Below are positions 1-11,100 of a stretch of DNA of 25,165 bases, piece after piece; the stretch's first letter is position 1, and every line of letters starts with the position of its first letter. The stretch lies in assembly GCA_002633005.1 (NCBI GenBank), contig NMRA01001043.1:35235-60399 (forward strand). The letters run 5' to 3'. The notes under the pieces are model-generated. The model saw only the letters and a program-made list of their open reading frames with translations, was not told the origin of the DNA and did not search any database. A program made the translations under genes and the position numbers. Source of the DNA: Phoronis australis (taxonomy: Eukaryota; Phoronida; Phoronidae).

Positions 1-920
1 GGTGGTTCGGGGAGCAAAAAGTTGCCGGGGGGTGTATAAAGAGAAGAATGAAAAGTTCGCTAACTTGAACCACAATTTCGCATCTAGTGCCACTTTAGTT
101 GCAATAGCTGGCTACAGGCATAGAATACAGGGTTTACAGAACATCGACCTCGGGAAACATCGCAACAGGAAAACGTCAGTTCTGGGTTATATCGATCCCG
201 GGACATCGGGTCTTTTATAACCGCTGGGAATCTGAGTTCAGTTTCAAATAAACCAGAGCCACGCCGGTATACTCTTTCATTTAGGACTGTCGCTGTTCTT
301 TGAAGTGGTGCGCATGCGTGAGTTCACGCACTTGAAACGCTGGAGTAGGCCTACACTTTACGTTCGGGCAACAATGTGTGAAAGACAAATCATATTTCGC
401 GCACGTAGCCTCAGAAACAAGTAAAGGGTTTGAGAATTTCTTGGCCACTTAAAGTAAAGACGTGACCATCGTTTGGCGATTAATAAGGTTGTCATTTTCA
501 CTTTGACTGTCTTAATACGATAAAAAGGAGAAGCACATCTCGGTCTAAGTCACGATTGTCTGCCGGGACCGCTTGCGCGCTAATGGTGCCGCAGTGCGAT
601 ATCAGGGATATTGTGGATATTTGGTACATGTAATAAGGACATCTTATGTGAAAAATAAAATTTTTGTCCACCACAAAGTTTGGTAAGTTGATCGCTTAAG
701 AATTAGTAGAAACACCGTTGTTTTGTGAAGTTTTATCACGTGTTAAGCAGTGGCACGAAACTTTCGTCGGCGAATCCCGGAATTTACAAAAGTGGCCGAA
801 AGTGTTAGCCAATGAAATGCGTCAAAGATCGATTCTGCATATCCCATGTTCAAATAACGGTCGGATTAACAAGAGCTGCTTTGTATTTGCCAGGTATTTG
901 TTGAGAAGTGTAAAAACTCA
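1..920. other. No recognisable feature
   Basis: Open frames here are short and show no domain, signal peptide or convincing splice pairing to exon 1. It may be upstream intron or 5' flank of the lipid transfer gene. Confidence 0.4.
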
Positions 921-1044
921 GCTTGCATTCGTTGGAAATTCCAGGTCGCATTTTGCGACTTGATACGAGCTGACAAAAATCTCAGCTCGCATTTCCAAAT
1001 TTCAGGTCGCAAATGCAACCTGCAGATCGTTATGTCGAGCCCTG
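921..1044 (-). mobile_element. End of a hAT-like DNA transposon
   Basis: Read on the minus strand from 1044, the sequence starts CAGGGCTCGACATAACGATC. That is the kind of terminus seen on hAT-type elements of marine invertebrates and fish. Just inside lie short self-complementary pieces around GGTCGCATTTTGCGAC, as in subterminal hairpins. The opposite end was not found. The same end recurs at 2774-2897 in the duplicate copy. Confidence 0.45.
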
Positions 1045-1230
1045 AAAACGCATTTCAACTATTTGCTTTCGAAAATAGGACTTGAATGTTATAAGAAATT
1101 CAAGTATAGATCCTGAAACTAGAAAGACTGGCTTTCAGACAAGAAAATTAATGTTAATCTAGTCCCTGTTATAATTTTTGTCCCTTTGTTGAACTTTTCA
1201 CGAAATTGCCCTGATATGTGACCAATAGCA

Positions 1231-1361
1231 AACACTCACTGAACCTAATGTTGCTTGTGTCTGAACACTCACTGAACCTTGTTGCTTATGTCTGAACACT
1301 CACTGAACCTAATGTTGCTTGTGTCTGAACACTCACTGAACCTTGTTGCTTTTGTCTGAGC
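1231..1361. repeat. 31/33-bp minisatellite, 4 units
   Basis: Units AACACTCACTGAACC plus TTGTTGCTTATGTCTG alternate between 31 and 33 bp (with or without AA before TGTTGC). Four units are present, ending before CACTCGTGG. Confidence 0.85.
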
Positions 1362-2656
1362 ACTCGTGGTGGTGGAGTGGGGCCTGTTATGAGTTGTAAC
1401 AATCTTCTGATACACGATTATTTAGCCTGTTAGAATGCATAAAAGTTTTTTTGAAGTGTAAATTTTCAGCTACCTCCGGAAATTCATACCAAAAACTCAG
1501 TCATGGGAACAATGTGGTGAATTTTTAAATGCCATCACGGCTTTTTATCAGTTGAATAGGACAAATATTTCAACTGTTTGTCCTGGGGATTTGAGTTGGT
1601 CGACCTGTTTTCTATAGGTGTATAGGTGTTGTGTGACTCGAGCTGTCAATCAAAGTCAGTGTTGTGGTGAAAACAAGATTTGATTTGGTGTTTTTAGTAA
1701 AGAGCACATAATACTGTTGAGGATAACTTTGTTGTGACATAGACTAGGAGTAACTTTCTGTGAATAAGATTTTTTTTAATTCATATTAGTGGATACTCTT
1801 TATTAATGGCTATTATTTTTTAAATTAATAGCCAAGTCGGGAACAGCACGTTACTCTAACTATGAACTGCCTAAGTCTCAGTTCAACTGCTGATAGGGCC
1901 ATCCCGAATTAAACAGCGATACTTGAATCTTACTGTATTTACCCACAATGCCCTAAACATCTGTCAGACACATTTGCAGTCTTGTTTTCATGCCACTGGA
2001 GTTTCACATGTTACTTGTTGTTGTGTGATTCTTTGCAAGTTCTTCTCGGTTGCATTACTCTATTCGTCCTTCCAATGCTGACGAAGTACAACTTTAGTTT
2101 GGGCTGCAACTGCCACATGAGAGAACATTTGATAAACTGGGCAAATACCCGTGGATGCGTGATGTAAAATTCTTTGCCTTCCTGACATCAATGAGAGACA
2201 CAAAAATGTGCCTGATTTCCAAAATGAGATCACGCGCCTTCTTATCTCCGGGACATAGGAAAATTCTATCGCCATATAATCCGGGACGACCCTGTTGCTG
2301 TTTAATTCACATGGAACTGAATCTGAAGATATTAAAAACCAAACTTGTCAATTTTAGCAAATTTGCCTTTTCTTCTTTAAAGCAATATTTCACTTTTTAC
2401 TCGTTTGACTCGGCTCAGTAGTGTGTTAGCGATTTAACTTTTCGAAATTGAGGTCATGTCACAGGCTTTCTACCGCTAGTCTTCAAAAATGTAAAATTTA
2501 ATTCAAGACGTTTATGTTCCAATTCTTGGCTGTCTTGAATTTGGGTTACCGGAGATTTAATTCCTATCATATAAGCAGAATATGACTAGTGAAATGTCAC
2601 CAATTTTGGACAAAAGCAATTACCCAAATTTTGCTCATTTTTCAAAAGCTTCTCAT

Positions 2657-2772
2657 ACTGTACATTTCTCACACTGTACATTTCTCACACTGTACATTTC
2701 TCACACTGTACATTTCTCACACTGTACATTTCTCACACTGTACATTTCTCACACTGTACATTTCTCACACTG
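2657..2772. repeat. 16-bp tandem array, cut by gap
   Basis: Unit ACTGTACATTTCTCAC is repeated about 7 times up to the N at 2773. The period is not a multiple of three, yet all three frames happen to be free of stops, which explains the overlapping open frames. Confidence 0.9.
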
Positions 2773-2773
2773 N

Positions 2774-2897
2774 GCTTGCATTCGTTGGAAATTCCAGGTC
2801 GCATTTTGCGACTTGATACGAGCTGACAAAAATCTCAGCTCGCATTTCCAAATTTCAGGTCGCAAATGCAACCTGCAGATCGTTATGTCGAGCCCTG
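2774..2897 (-). mobile_element. End of a hAT-like DNA transposon (duplicate copy)
   Basis: This is the counterpart of 921-1044 in copy B, ending at GTCGAGCCCTG on the plus strand. It starts directly after the gap N. Confidence 0.45.
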
Positions 2898-3096
2898 AAA
2901 ACGCATTTCAACTATTTGCTTTCGAAAATAGGACTTGAATGTTATAAGAAATTCAAGTATAGACCCTGAAACTAGAAAGACATATAAACAGGCTTTCAGA
3001 TGAGACAAGAAAATTAATGTTAATCTAGTCACTATTTTAATTTTTGTCCCTAGGTTGACCTTTTCACGAAATTGCCCTGATATGTGACCAATAGCA

Positions 3097-3260
3097 AACA
3101 CTCACTGAACCTTGTTGCTTGTGTCTGAAAACTCACTGAACCTAATGTTGCTCGTGTCTGAACACTTACTGAACCTTGTTGCTTATGTCTGAACACTCAC
3201 TGAACCTAATGTTGCTTGTGTCTGAACACTCACTGAACCTTGTTGCTTTTGTCTGAACAC
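3097..3260. repeat. 31/33-bp minisatellite, 5 units
   Basis: This is the same alternating array as at 1231, with five units and a few point changes, so unit number differs between the two versions of the segment. Confidence 0.85.
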
Positions 3261-4476
3261 TCATGGTGGTGGAGTGGGGCCTGTTATGAGTTGTAACAAT
3301 CTTCAGATACGCGATTATTCAGCCTGTTAAAATGCATGAAAGTTTTTTTAAAGTGTAAATTTTCAGCTACCTCCGGAAATTCATACCAAAAACTCAGTCA
3401 TGGGAACAATGTGGAGAATTTTTAAATGCCAGCACGGCTTTTTATCAGTTGAATAGGACAAATATTTCAACTGTTTGTCCTGGGGATTTGAGTTGGTCGA
3501 CCTGTTTTCTATATGTGTATAGGTGTTGTGTGACTCAAGCTGTCAATCAAAGTCAGTGTTGTGGTGAAAACAAGATTTGATTGGTGTTTTTAGTAAAGAG
3601 CACTTAATACTGTTGAGGATAACTTTGTTGTAACGTAGAATAGGAGTAACTTTCTGTGAATAAGATTTTTTTTAATTCATATTTGTGGATGCTCTTTATT
3701 AATGGCTATTATTTTTGAAATTAATAGCCAAGTCGGGAACAGCACGTTACTCTGACTATGAACTGACTAAGTCTCAGTTCAGCTGCTAATAGGGCCATCC
3801 CGAATTAAACAGCAATACTTGAATCTTGCTGTATTTACCCACAATGCCCTAAACATCTGTCAGACACATTTGCAGTCTTGTTTTCATGCACTGGAGTTTC
3901 ACATGTTACTTGTTGTTGTGTGATTCTTTGCAAGTTCTTCTCGGTTGCATTACTCTATTCGTCCTTCCAATGCTGACGAAGTACAACTTTAGTTTGGGCT
4001 GCAACTGCCACATGAGAGAACGTTTGATAAACTGGGCAAATACTCGTGGATGTGTGATGTGAAATTCTTTGCCTTCCCGACATTGATGAGAGACACAAAA
4101 ATGTGCCTGATTTCCAAAGTGAGATCACGTGCCTTCTTATCTCCGGGACATAGGAGAATTCTATCGCCATATAATCCGGGACGACCCTGTTGCTGTTTAA
4201 TTCACATGGAACTGAATCTGAAGATATTAAAAACCAAACGTGTCAATTTTAGTAAATTTGCCATTTCTTCTTTAAAGCAATATTTCACTTTTTACTCATT
4301 TGACTCGGCTCAGTAGTATGTTAGCGATTTAACTTTTCGAAATTGAGGTCATGTCACAGGCTTTCTACCGCTAGTCTTCAAAATTGTAAAATTTAATTCA
4401 AGACGTTTGTGTTCCAATTCTAGGCTGCCTTGAATTTGTGTTACCGGAGATTTAATTCCTATCATATAAGCAGAAC

Positions 4477-4920
4477 ATGACTAGTGAAATGTCACCAATT
4501 TTGGACAAAAGCAGTTACCCAAATTTTGCTCATTTTTCAAAAGCTTCTCATACTGTACATTTCTCATACTGTACATTTCTCACACTGTACATTTCTCCCA
4601 CTGTACATTTCTCACACTGTACATTTCTCACACTGTGCATTTCTCACACTGTGCATTTCTCACACTGTGCATTTCTCACACTGTGCATTTCTCACACTGT
4701 GCATTTCTCACACTGTGCATTTCCCACACTGTGCATTTCCCACACTGTACATTTCTCACACTGTACATTTCTCATACTGTACTTTTCTCCTCAATTTTCC
4801 AAAATTTTGTTCGACGGTAGCTGTGGTACAAAATCTTGAACATGGAAAACATTTTGATTTGGTGCTTCATATGTTGTATGAAAATTGATAAAAATAAAAT
4901 GTCACCGTCTTGTGTGACAA
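4477..4920. repeat. Dispersed repeat, copy 1 (holds the 16-bp array)
   Basis: The flanks of the 16-bp array match two places in the intron before exon 7. Shared text includes ATTTTGCTCATTTTTCAAAA, GCTGTGGTACAAAATC and GAACATGGAAAA. This suggests an interspersed element with an internal minisatellite. No terminal repeats were seen. Confidence 0.5.
4552..4791. repeat. 16-bp tandem array, about 15 units
   Basis: This is the same unit as at 2657, complete here, with a central block of ACTGTGCATTTCTCAC variants and some TTTCCCAC units. The block of variants suggests local unit expansion. Confidence 0.9.
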
Positions 4921-4984
4921 ATTTGTGACGTTGTCGTACTTAAAACCCTCAAATGGCACTGGACTCCATTCTTTGTATCACTAG

Positions 4985-5132
4985 ACACTTCACGTCAACC
5001 ATGAGGGAACCATACACAGAGTGGAGTCTGTGGACAAGATCATTCTCAAGAACAGAATCTCTGAGGCTCAGATCTACCAACATAACACAGAGTACGAGGG
5101 TCTGGCGACAATACCGGAGGAAAGCAGTGGTG
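4985..5132 (+). CDS. LLTP exon 1 of those visible (N-terminal sheet)
   Basis: The exon has 49 codons plus one base, entering in phase 0 after a pyrimidine-rich acceptor ending CACTAG. It begins TLHVNHEGTIHRVES and ends ...IPEESSG. Alternating polar and hydrophobic residues with a His-x-Gly turn fit beta strands of the lipovitellin-type N-sheet. The donor GTGAGT at 5133 leaves a G that joins CT of the next exon as an alanine codon, so the phase check supports both boundaries. No initiator or signal peptide lies in frame, so upstream exons must exist. None could be recognised in 1-4984. Confidence 0.75.
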
Positions 5133-8100
5133 GTGAGTGTAAAGAATGTTCAAGTAACATGGCAAATTGGCCTCTAACGGTGTGGTCTGAATGGCATGGA
5201 CTTATAAATGACATCAGCAAAAATGGCACTTGAGGGTGTTGCCCGCAATCTTTATTAATTTTGTATATATGCAGACCCTAGTATGCTAGTTCTTGGATAT
5301 ATCTGTCTCTGAAACATTCTTAGAGTAATTGAATCAAAGATTTTGACTATACAGAAAGGTGGAATTGAGTGTCCCTTACTAGACAACTGTTTACCTCGAG
5401 TATGTATAACCAAGTTTATTTACCTGTCGCCCTTTCTCATTAACACAGCAAACTATTGCATCTGTTTTCAGCTTTCCCCACTTTATACACGATGTCGCAC
5501 ACTCATCTCCATTTGACCAATCAGCTGTCTCATGGTGAACCATTCAAGATGGCCAGACACATGCTGGTCAAGCAGTCGATTGAAGTTGAACAGGTGAGCT
5601 CCCTCAATCAGGGCTTGGAATTTTCATCGGAAACGCGGATTTCCGCTTTTTTCTCTTATTCGATCCGCGTATTTGTGTTATATTTCCGCGGTAAAAAATC
5701 GTATTTGCCATAAAATTATCGCGGTAAATTGGTTTCTCACCACGGCATTGCTGACTACTTGAAAAGCAGAAACTGCTCTTTATGCTTCGGAGGAATGAAA
5801 CCTGGGATCACAGGCACTCGAATTTCCCAATCACTCATAACCATACATACGAAACATGCTTTCTTAGTAGTGAGTGACGTCAGTGGCGATCGAGGAATAG
5901 ATAAAGTCAAGTGCCTGTGCCTGGGATAGCGTCTGCATGTGATACAAAATCGCTGTGACAAATTGTGCGATTCTGCGGTTAAAAATGCGTGGAGTAGACA
6001 GAATATTTCGTAGAAAAAGTGGATAAAATAAAGGCCAATGTCAGAAGTGATCACGTGTCAGATTCTGAATGATCTGATTGGTCTAAGCCATTGTTTACAA
6101 ATTCTGCCAGCCAATTTTCAGTGTCCTTGTAGTTATATCTTATGTCACATAGTTTCTTCTACTTATGAGCAATTGACTTCTGTAATTACTGTTTGAAACT
6201 GAAACGTTTGGCCAACTTAAGATTGTGATTGATGTATTCTATAGTTTAAAGTATGTTGTTTTTGACTATTTTTCCATGCTAAGAGTTGGGGTATGAGCAA
6301 CAGGTCTTCGTCTTTACCTTTTCCATTTGCGTTGGAATTATTGGTTTTTGGAATTAAATGTGTATGTTTTTCAGGCTTTCCAGATAATCTATGGATCAAT
6401 TTTCAAATTCCTTTTGTAATTTTGTATCGTAATTATAAGAATTGAAAATAATTTTTTAAGTCTCCTTGCAACAAATCAAGAATAAGCTCCTGCCACTCAC
6501 AAAATGACTTCAAATTTTTCATCATTATCTTTATTATTTTAATTTTAAAAAATATCTTTTGTTGCATCTAATTGCTGTCATTGTTGTTGCTGAAATAGAT
6601 GTCAGGTACTGCTTAAGATGAGTGCGTTTTGCCAACACGACACAGTTACAGGGCATCTTGTGATAATAATGTTTACGTTCGATCTGTTGAGATACGGTTT
6701 GGATTGAAATGTGTATTTAGGGCCGTAAAAATTTCCTCTTTTTTGTCATGGGTCATTTCAAGCCCTGCTCAATAAAGGTAGTATTTTGGGATGGGGAGGC
6801 AGTGTTTCACTGTGAGTATTAACGTTGTCATTGCATGTTTGGTTCACAGTTCAATACAATTCAGTTCCTGCCGGATCAGTCTTCTCTTGGTATAGTTTGA
6901 TATAAAGTGGCCTCACTCATGATACGGTAACAATGAATGTCTGCATAGGTTGTGCATGGTGTATGCACGCTTCAATGCAATTAGTTCACTTGCTGCCCGG
7001 CCAGGCTTTGCGTGGACTTAAAGTACTGTTCAATTGAGAATGAAGTACAGTATAAAACGTTTAAGTGATTAAAAACTGTTAGTCACATACTCAGTAGTTT
7101 GATGTGTTCTTGAATTTCAGTGATCACATAACCGATGTACATTGCTGCCTGTGGCTATAAAGCTAATCCTCCTCACATTTGACTTGTTCAAGTCTAACTG
7201 TCCTGGTTTTGATGTGACCCATTTATCTCAACACCTGCTGCCTGTGTCTCTTAAAGTTCAATCTTTAATTTCTAATAGGCATCATACAGCTATTGCACTG
7301 TGAAAACTGTGGAAGCCTTTGAAGGAATCAACTAATTTTCTTTCACAATGTTGTGTACTGGTTTAGAGTACAAATACCTTAGTTAAGCTTCTCATAATTT
7401 GTGCGTTTTTTTCTGATGTGGCAGTGCTGCACCTGATTTGTGTAATTATTATTTCTAAGGTCCCTTGGAAAATGGCCAAATTTGGCAAACTTTGGAACAT
7501 CGTATCTCAGAAATGGCTGATTGGAATTTTTCAGACACTATGATATATGCACTGCTTACTAAAGTGCTTCCAGGAATTGTTTTTAAAAATTTCCTCTTTT
7601 TGGTGATCAGTTATCAAAATACCGTGATTTTCCGTAGATGAGTTCACCCAATGAAACGCATTTATTCAGGAAATTATGCCCAATAACGCCCACGGGTGTT
7701 TATTTGATGTTACAATTTCTGGTGTCAAGTGTCCAGATAGTGGAGCGTTTATTTGAAAAGTTTCCTTCTAAAAGCCCGGGCCTCACTATCAACTTTTTGG
7801 CACAGTTTGTGGAACATTCATCATTTGTAAAAATGAACTTAAAATTCAAAAGCACAGTTCTCAGTATAAATTGACAAAGTCAGCAAAGCTAAGACTTTCC
7901 GTTTACACATTTCCCTTTTACGAATAAATACCTTGGCATTTATTTGGTGTCAGTCACATTTACTAAAACGCCTTAAAATTTTCATTTTCTGAATACAGTC
8001 TGATGGGTTTATCCTAGGAAAATCCCGGTAGTACTTTTATGATTTTTGTGAAGAAACTCAAGCATCGTATAAAATGAAAACAAAAAGATGATTTAGAAAA

Positions 8101-11100
8101 CTGTAACAGTGTGCTTTTGAGATTTCATCTTGGACATTAAAGTTTACCAAATGTCATGTTCTTGATGTAATCAATGTGTTCATATAGCTATTTAGATACA
8201 ACACTGTTATGTAATGCTTAGAGTCTACAGTAAACAACAATGGAGTGTAGTTGATTTAGTGGCAAGCCAGACCCCTGTTGACTGTGAACTGAGCTCTGTG
8301 TTGGATGTCCTGCAGGGGTAACTTTAATTGTGCACCCTGTATTATGAGATATTCACTGAAAGATGGTGCTTAAAATTGATTCAGAAAACAGGAAGATAAA
8401 TTAACTTGACCCATAGGTTCGATAATTGAGCCATAGATTTGAGGCATTGGGGTTTGTCTGACCCGTAGTAATAATCTTTCTTCACATCAATCCTGTATGT
8501 TTCTTGCAGCCCAAAGCCAAAGTCATAACAGACTCTGATGCTGCAATGTTGGACATTGAGAAAGAGATGAACTGCAGCCGTGTTACACCGGTGAAAAGTA
8601 TGAGATTTTTCAGTTTCACTCAGTGCTGGTCCTCTCACTGCACATTCCCTATATGTGATGAGCATTTGACATTTTCTGATTAACACAGAACTTCTTTCTT
8701 GTTGTATTGAAAACCGTAGTATTTTTTGCAAAACAGAATTGAAAAACATTAAACAAACACAGTTTGGTATTCACCAAGATTTCGTTTACATTGTACATTA
8801 TGTATTTACAAATTTAATCAAATTGTTTTAATTTGAATCATCATCAGAGGATATAATTCCGAAGCATGTTAAATAAATTATGCAACTGATTTATCAGAAC
8901 ATGAGCCAAACTGAAATAGATGAAGGAATTTATCAAAAGTAAAACAGTAATTTTGTTGAAGAACTTATACTGGAGTTGTGACATGCGGTTACAGTTATTT
9001 TAATATTTTTACAGCCAACACTAACAGGACCGAGTGTATCAGACGTCTGAGAGTTACACTGAAGGCTATGGTTGATTCAGATATTGAAAAGGTGGCAGAG
9101 AAATATCTCACCGTCCGCCCTAACTGTGAGAATGGAACAGTCTGTTTCCATGACCGCCACGTGATGATTGACATGATCGCTGCTCTAGACACGCCCATCT
9201 CCCAGCGAATGATACTGAAGTATGTCTTCAAGAAATCAGAACAAGACACAGAGGAGATGCGGAAAGCAATGTTCCACTTTCTGGTTTTGGAACATCCTAT
9301 TGAGGTGATGTGCAGGAATGAGTGGTGACAAAATCTAAAGCACAATGCAACACCATATACGAAAACCATTTTGATTTTATCCAATTAGTTAACGATGCTA
9401 ATTACACTTGATACTACAATACATGGACAGAATGAGTTTATTTGACTCCATGGTTCAATGGGAGCTTTCGCCACCACTATCCTGATTTCCTCCTGTGTGA
9501 AGTTTGAGATTTCCCGTCGTCTATAGCCTTATTAAAAACAAATCTTGGAGCTGCATGGTTTTTGTTACTTATTACTGTGATTGGATTGTTTATATAATGA
9601 CAGTGGTTGATTTATTAGAATTAGGAGTTTACCCAGTCTCTGTCTGGATGCTGCGAATGATAAGGGCATTGCCTTGAAATTCCACGAGAGCCCCCCCCAT
9701 TTACAGGCTTAGATGGTCTTAAAATCACAATGTAGTTCCATATGGGCATGAAGTCTCAGAGCCGCATTTTGTTTTTGTGATTTGATATAGAGCTTTCCAC
9801 AATGAACATCGTGTGTCGTCGAGATTCAAACAAATATAAGGCTTATGATTATAATGGGCAATGTTCCATATTGATCCACACTCCATAAGGTGATGTCGTC
9901 AGTACTTTTCCATGTATAGTTTCCCAGTTCGGAAACCCTGGGTGATACTTGGTGTGCTAGAAATTAAAAGTAAAAATGTGTAATTTCCTAATATATTCCC
10001 AAATGCTTACTATAAGAAATCTGTTATGTTGGGAGGGTCCTAGATTATAATATGATAAAACAGGGTCACAGAGACACCTAGTGCTAGCTAACTGAAGCTG
10101 GTTTTGTCAGTGTTTATGGTGGAGATACCCTATCTCTTCTTATGATAGTCAGCATCAAGAACTCATTACTGCACTTTGTAACATTCATTTANACGTTGCT
10201 AATTACATGTCATACTACAATACATGGACAGAATGAGTTTAATTGACTCCATGGTTCAATGGGAACTTTCGCCACCACTATCCTGATTTCTTCCTGTGTG
10301 AAGTTTGAGATTTCCCGTCGTCTATAGCCTTATTAAAAACAAATCTTGGAGCTGCATGGTTTTTGTTACTTATTACTTTGACTGAATTGTTTCTATAATA
10401 ACAGTGGTTGATTTATTAAAATTAGGAGTTTACCCAGTCCCTGTTTGGATGTTGCGAAGGATAAGGGCATTGCCTTGAAATTCCACGAGAGCCCCCCATT
10501 TACAGGCTTAGATGGTCTTAAAATCACAATGTAGTTCCATATGGGCATTAAGTCTCAGAGCCGCATTTTGTTTTTGTGATTTGATATAGAGCTTTCCACA
10601 ATGAACATCGTGTGTCATCGAGATTCAAACAAATATAAGGCTTATGATTATAATGGGCAATGTTCCATATTGATCCACACTCCATAAGGTGATGTCGTCA
10701 GTACTTTTCCATGTATAGTTTCCCAGTTCGGAAACCCTGGGTGATACTTGGTGTGCTAGAAATTAAAAGTAAAAATGTGTAATTTCCTAATATATTCCCA
10801 AATGCTTACTATAAGAAATCTGTTATGTTGGGAGGGTCCTAGATTATAATATGATAAAACAGGGTCACAGAGACACCTAGTGCTAGCTAACTGAAGCTGG
10901 TTTTGTCAGTGTTTATGGTGGAGATACCCTATCTCTTCTTATGATAGTCAGCATCAAGAACTCATTACTGCACTTTGTAACATTCATTTAACTTCAGCCA
11001 CTTTTACCTATCACTTGTTTTTGGTTCAACTTTGGGAACATAAGAATATCACATGGCATTGCACAGATGACATGTTAATCACTCTTTGTGATGCAGTCAT

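Larger units (their letters stand above)
921..2772. repeat. Near-duplicate segment, copy A
   Basis: This 1.85-kb stretch matches 2774 onward almost base for base, with scattered substitutions and small indels. It begins at the same sequence (GCTTGCATTCGTTGG) as follows the N at 2773, and its end abuts that N inside a 16-bp tandem array. This is the pattern of two overlapping contigs left unmerged rather than a genomic duplication. Confidence 0.85.
2774..4620. repeat. Near-duplicate segment, copy B
   Basis: This is the second version of the 1.85-kb stretch, contiguous with exon 1. The right limit is approximate because the homology runs into the 16-bp array. Differences from copy A include repeat-unit numbers and several substitutions. 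Confidence 0.8.

Noticed and set aside
1231-1361. CRISPR-like array
   Set aside because: The units are contiguous without spacers and the genome is eukaryotic.
2582-2938. Overlapping open frames with repeated HTVHFSH-type text, also at 4477-4888
   Set aside because: They are all products of a 16-bp array with no stop in any frame. A period of 16 cannot keep one frame, and there is no splice or start context.
8510-8590. Exon 3 ending at the GTGAAA donor at 8591
   Set aside because: It leaves phase 0 and exon 4 needs one incoming base. The donor at 8598 fits.
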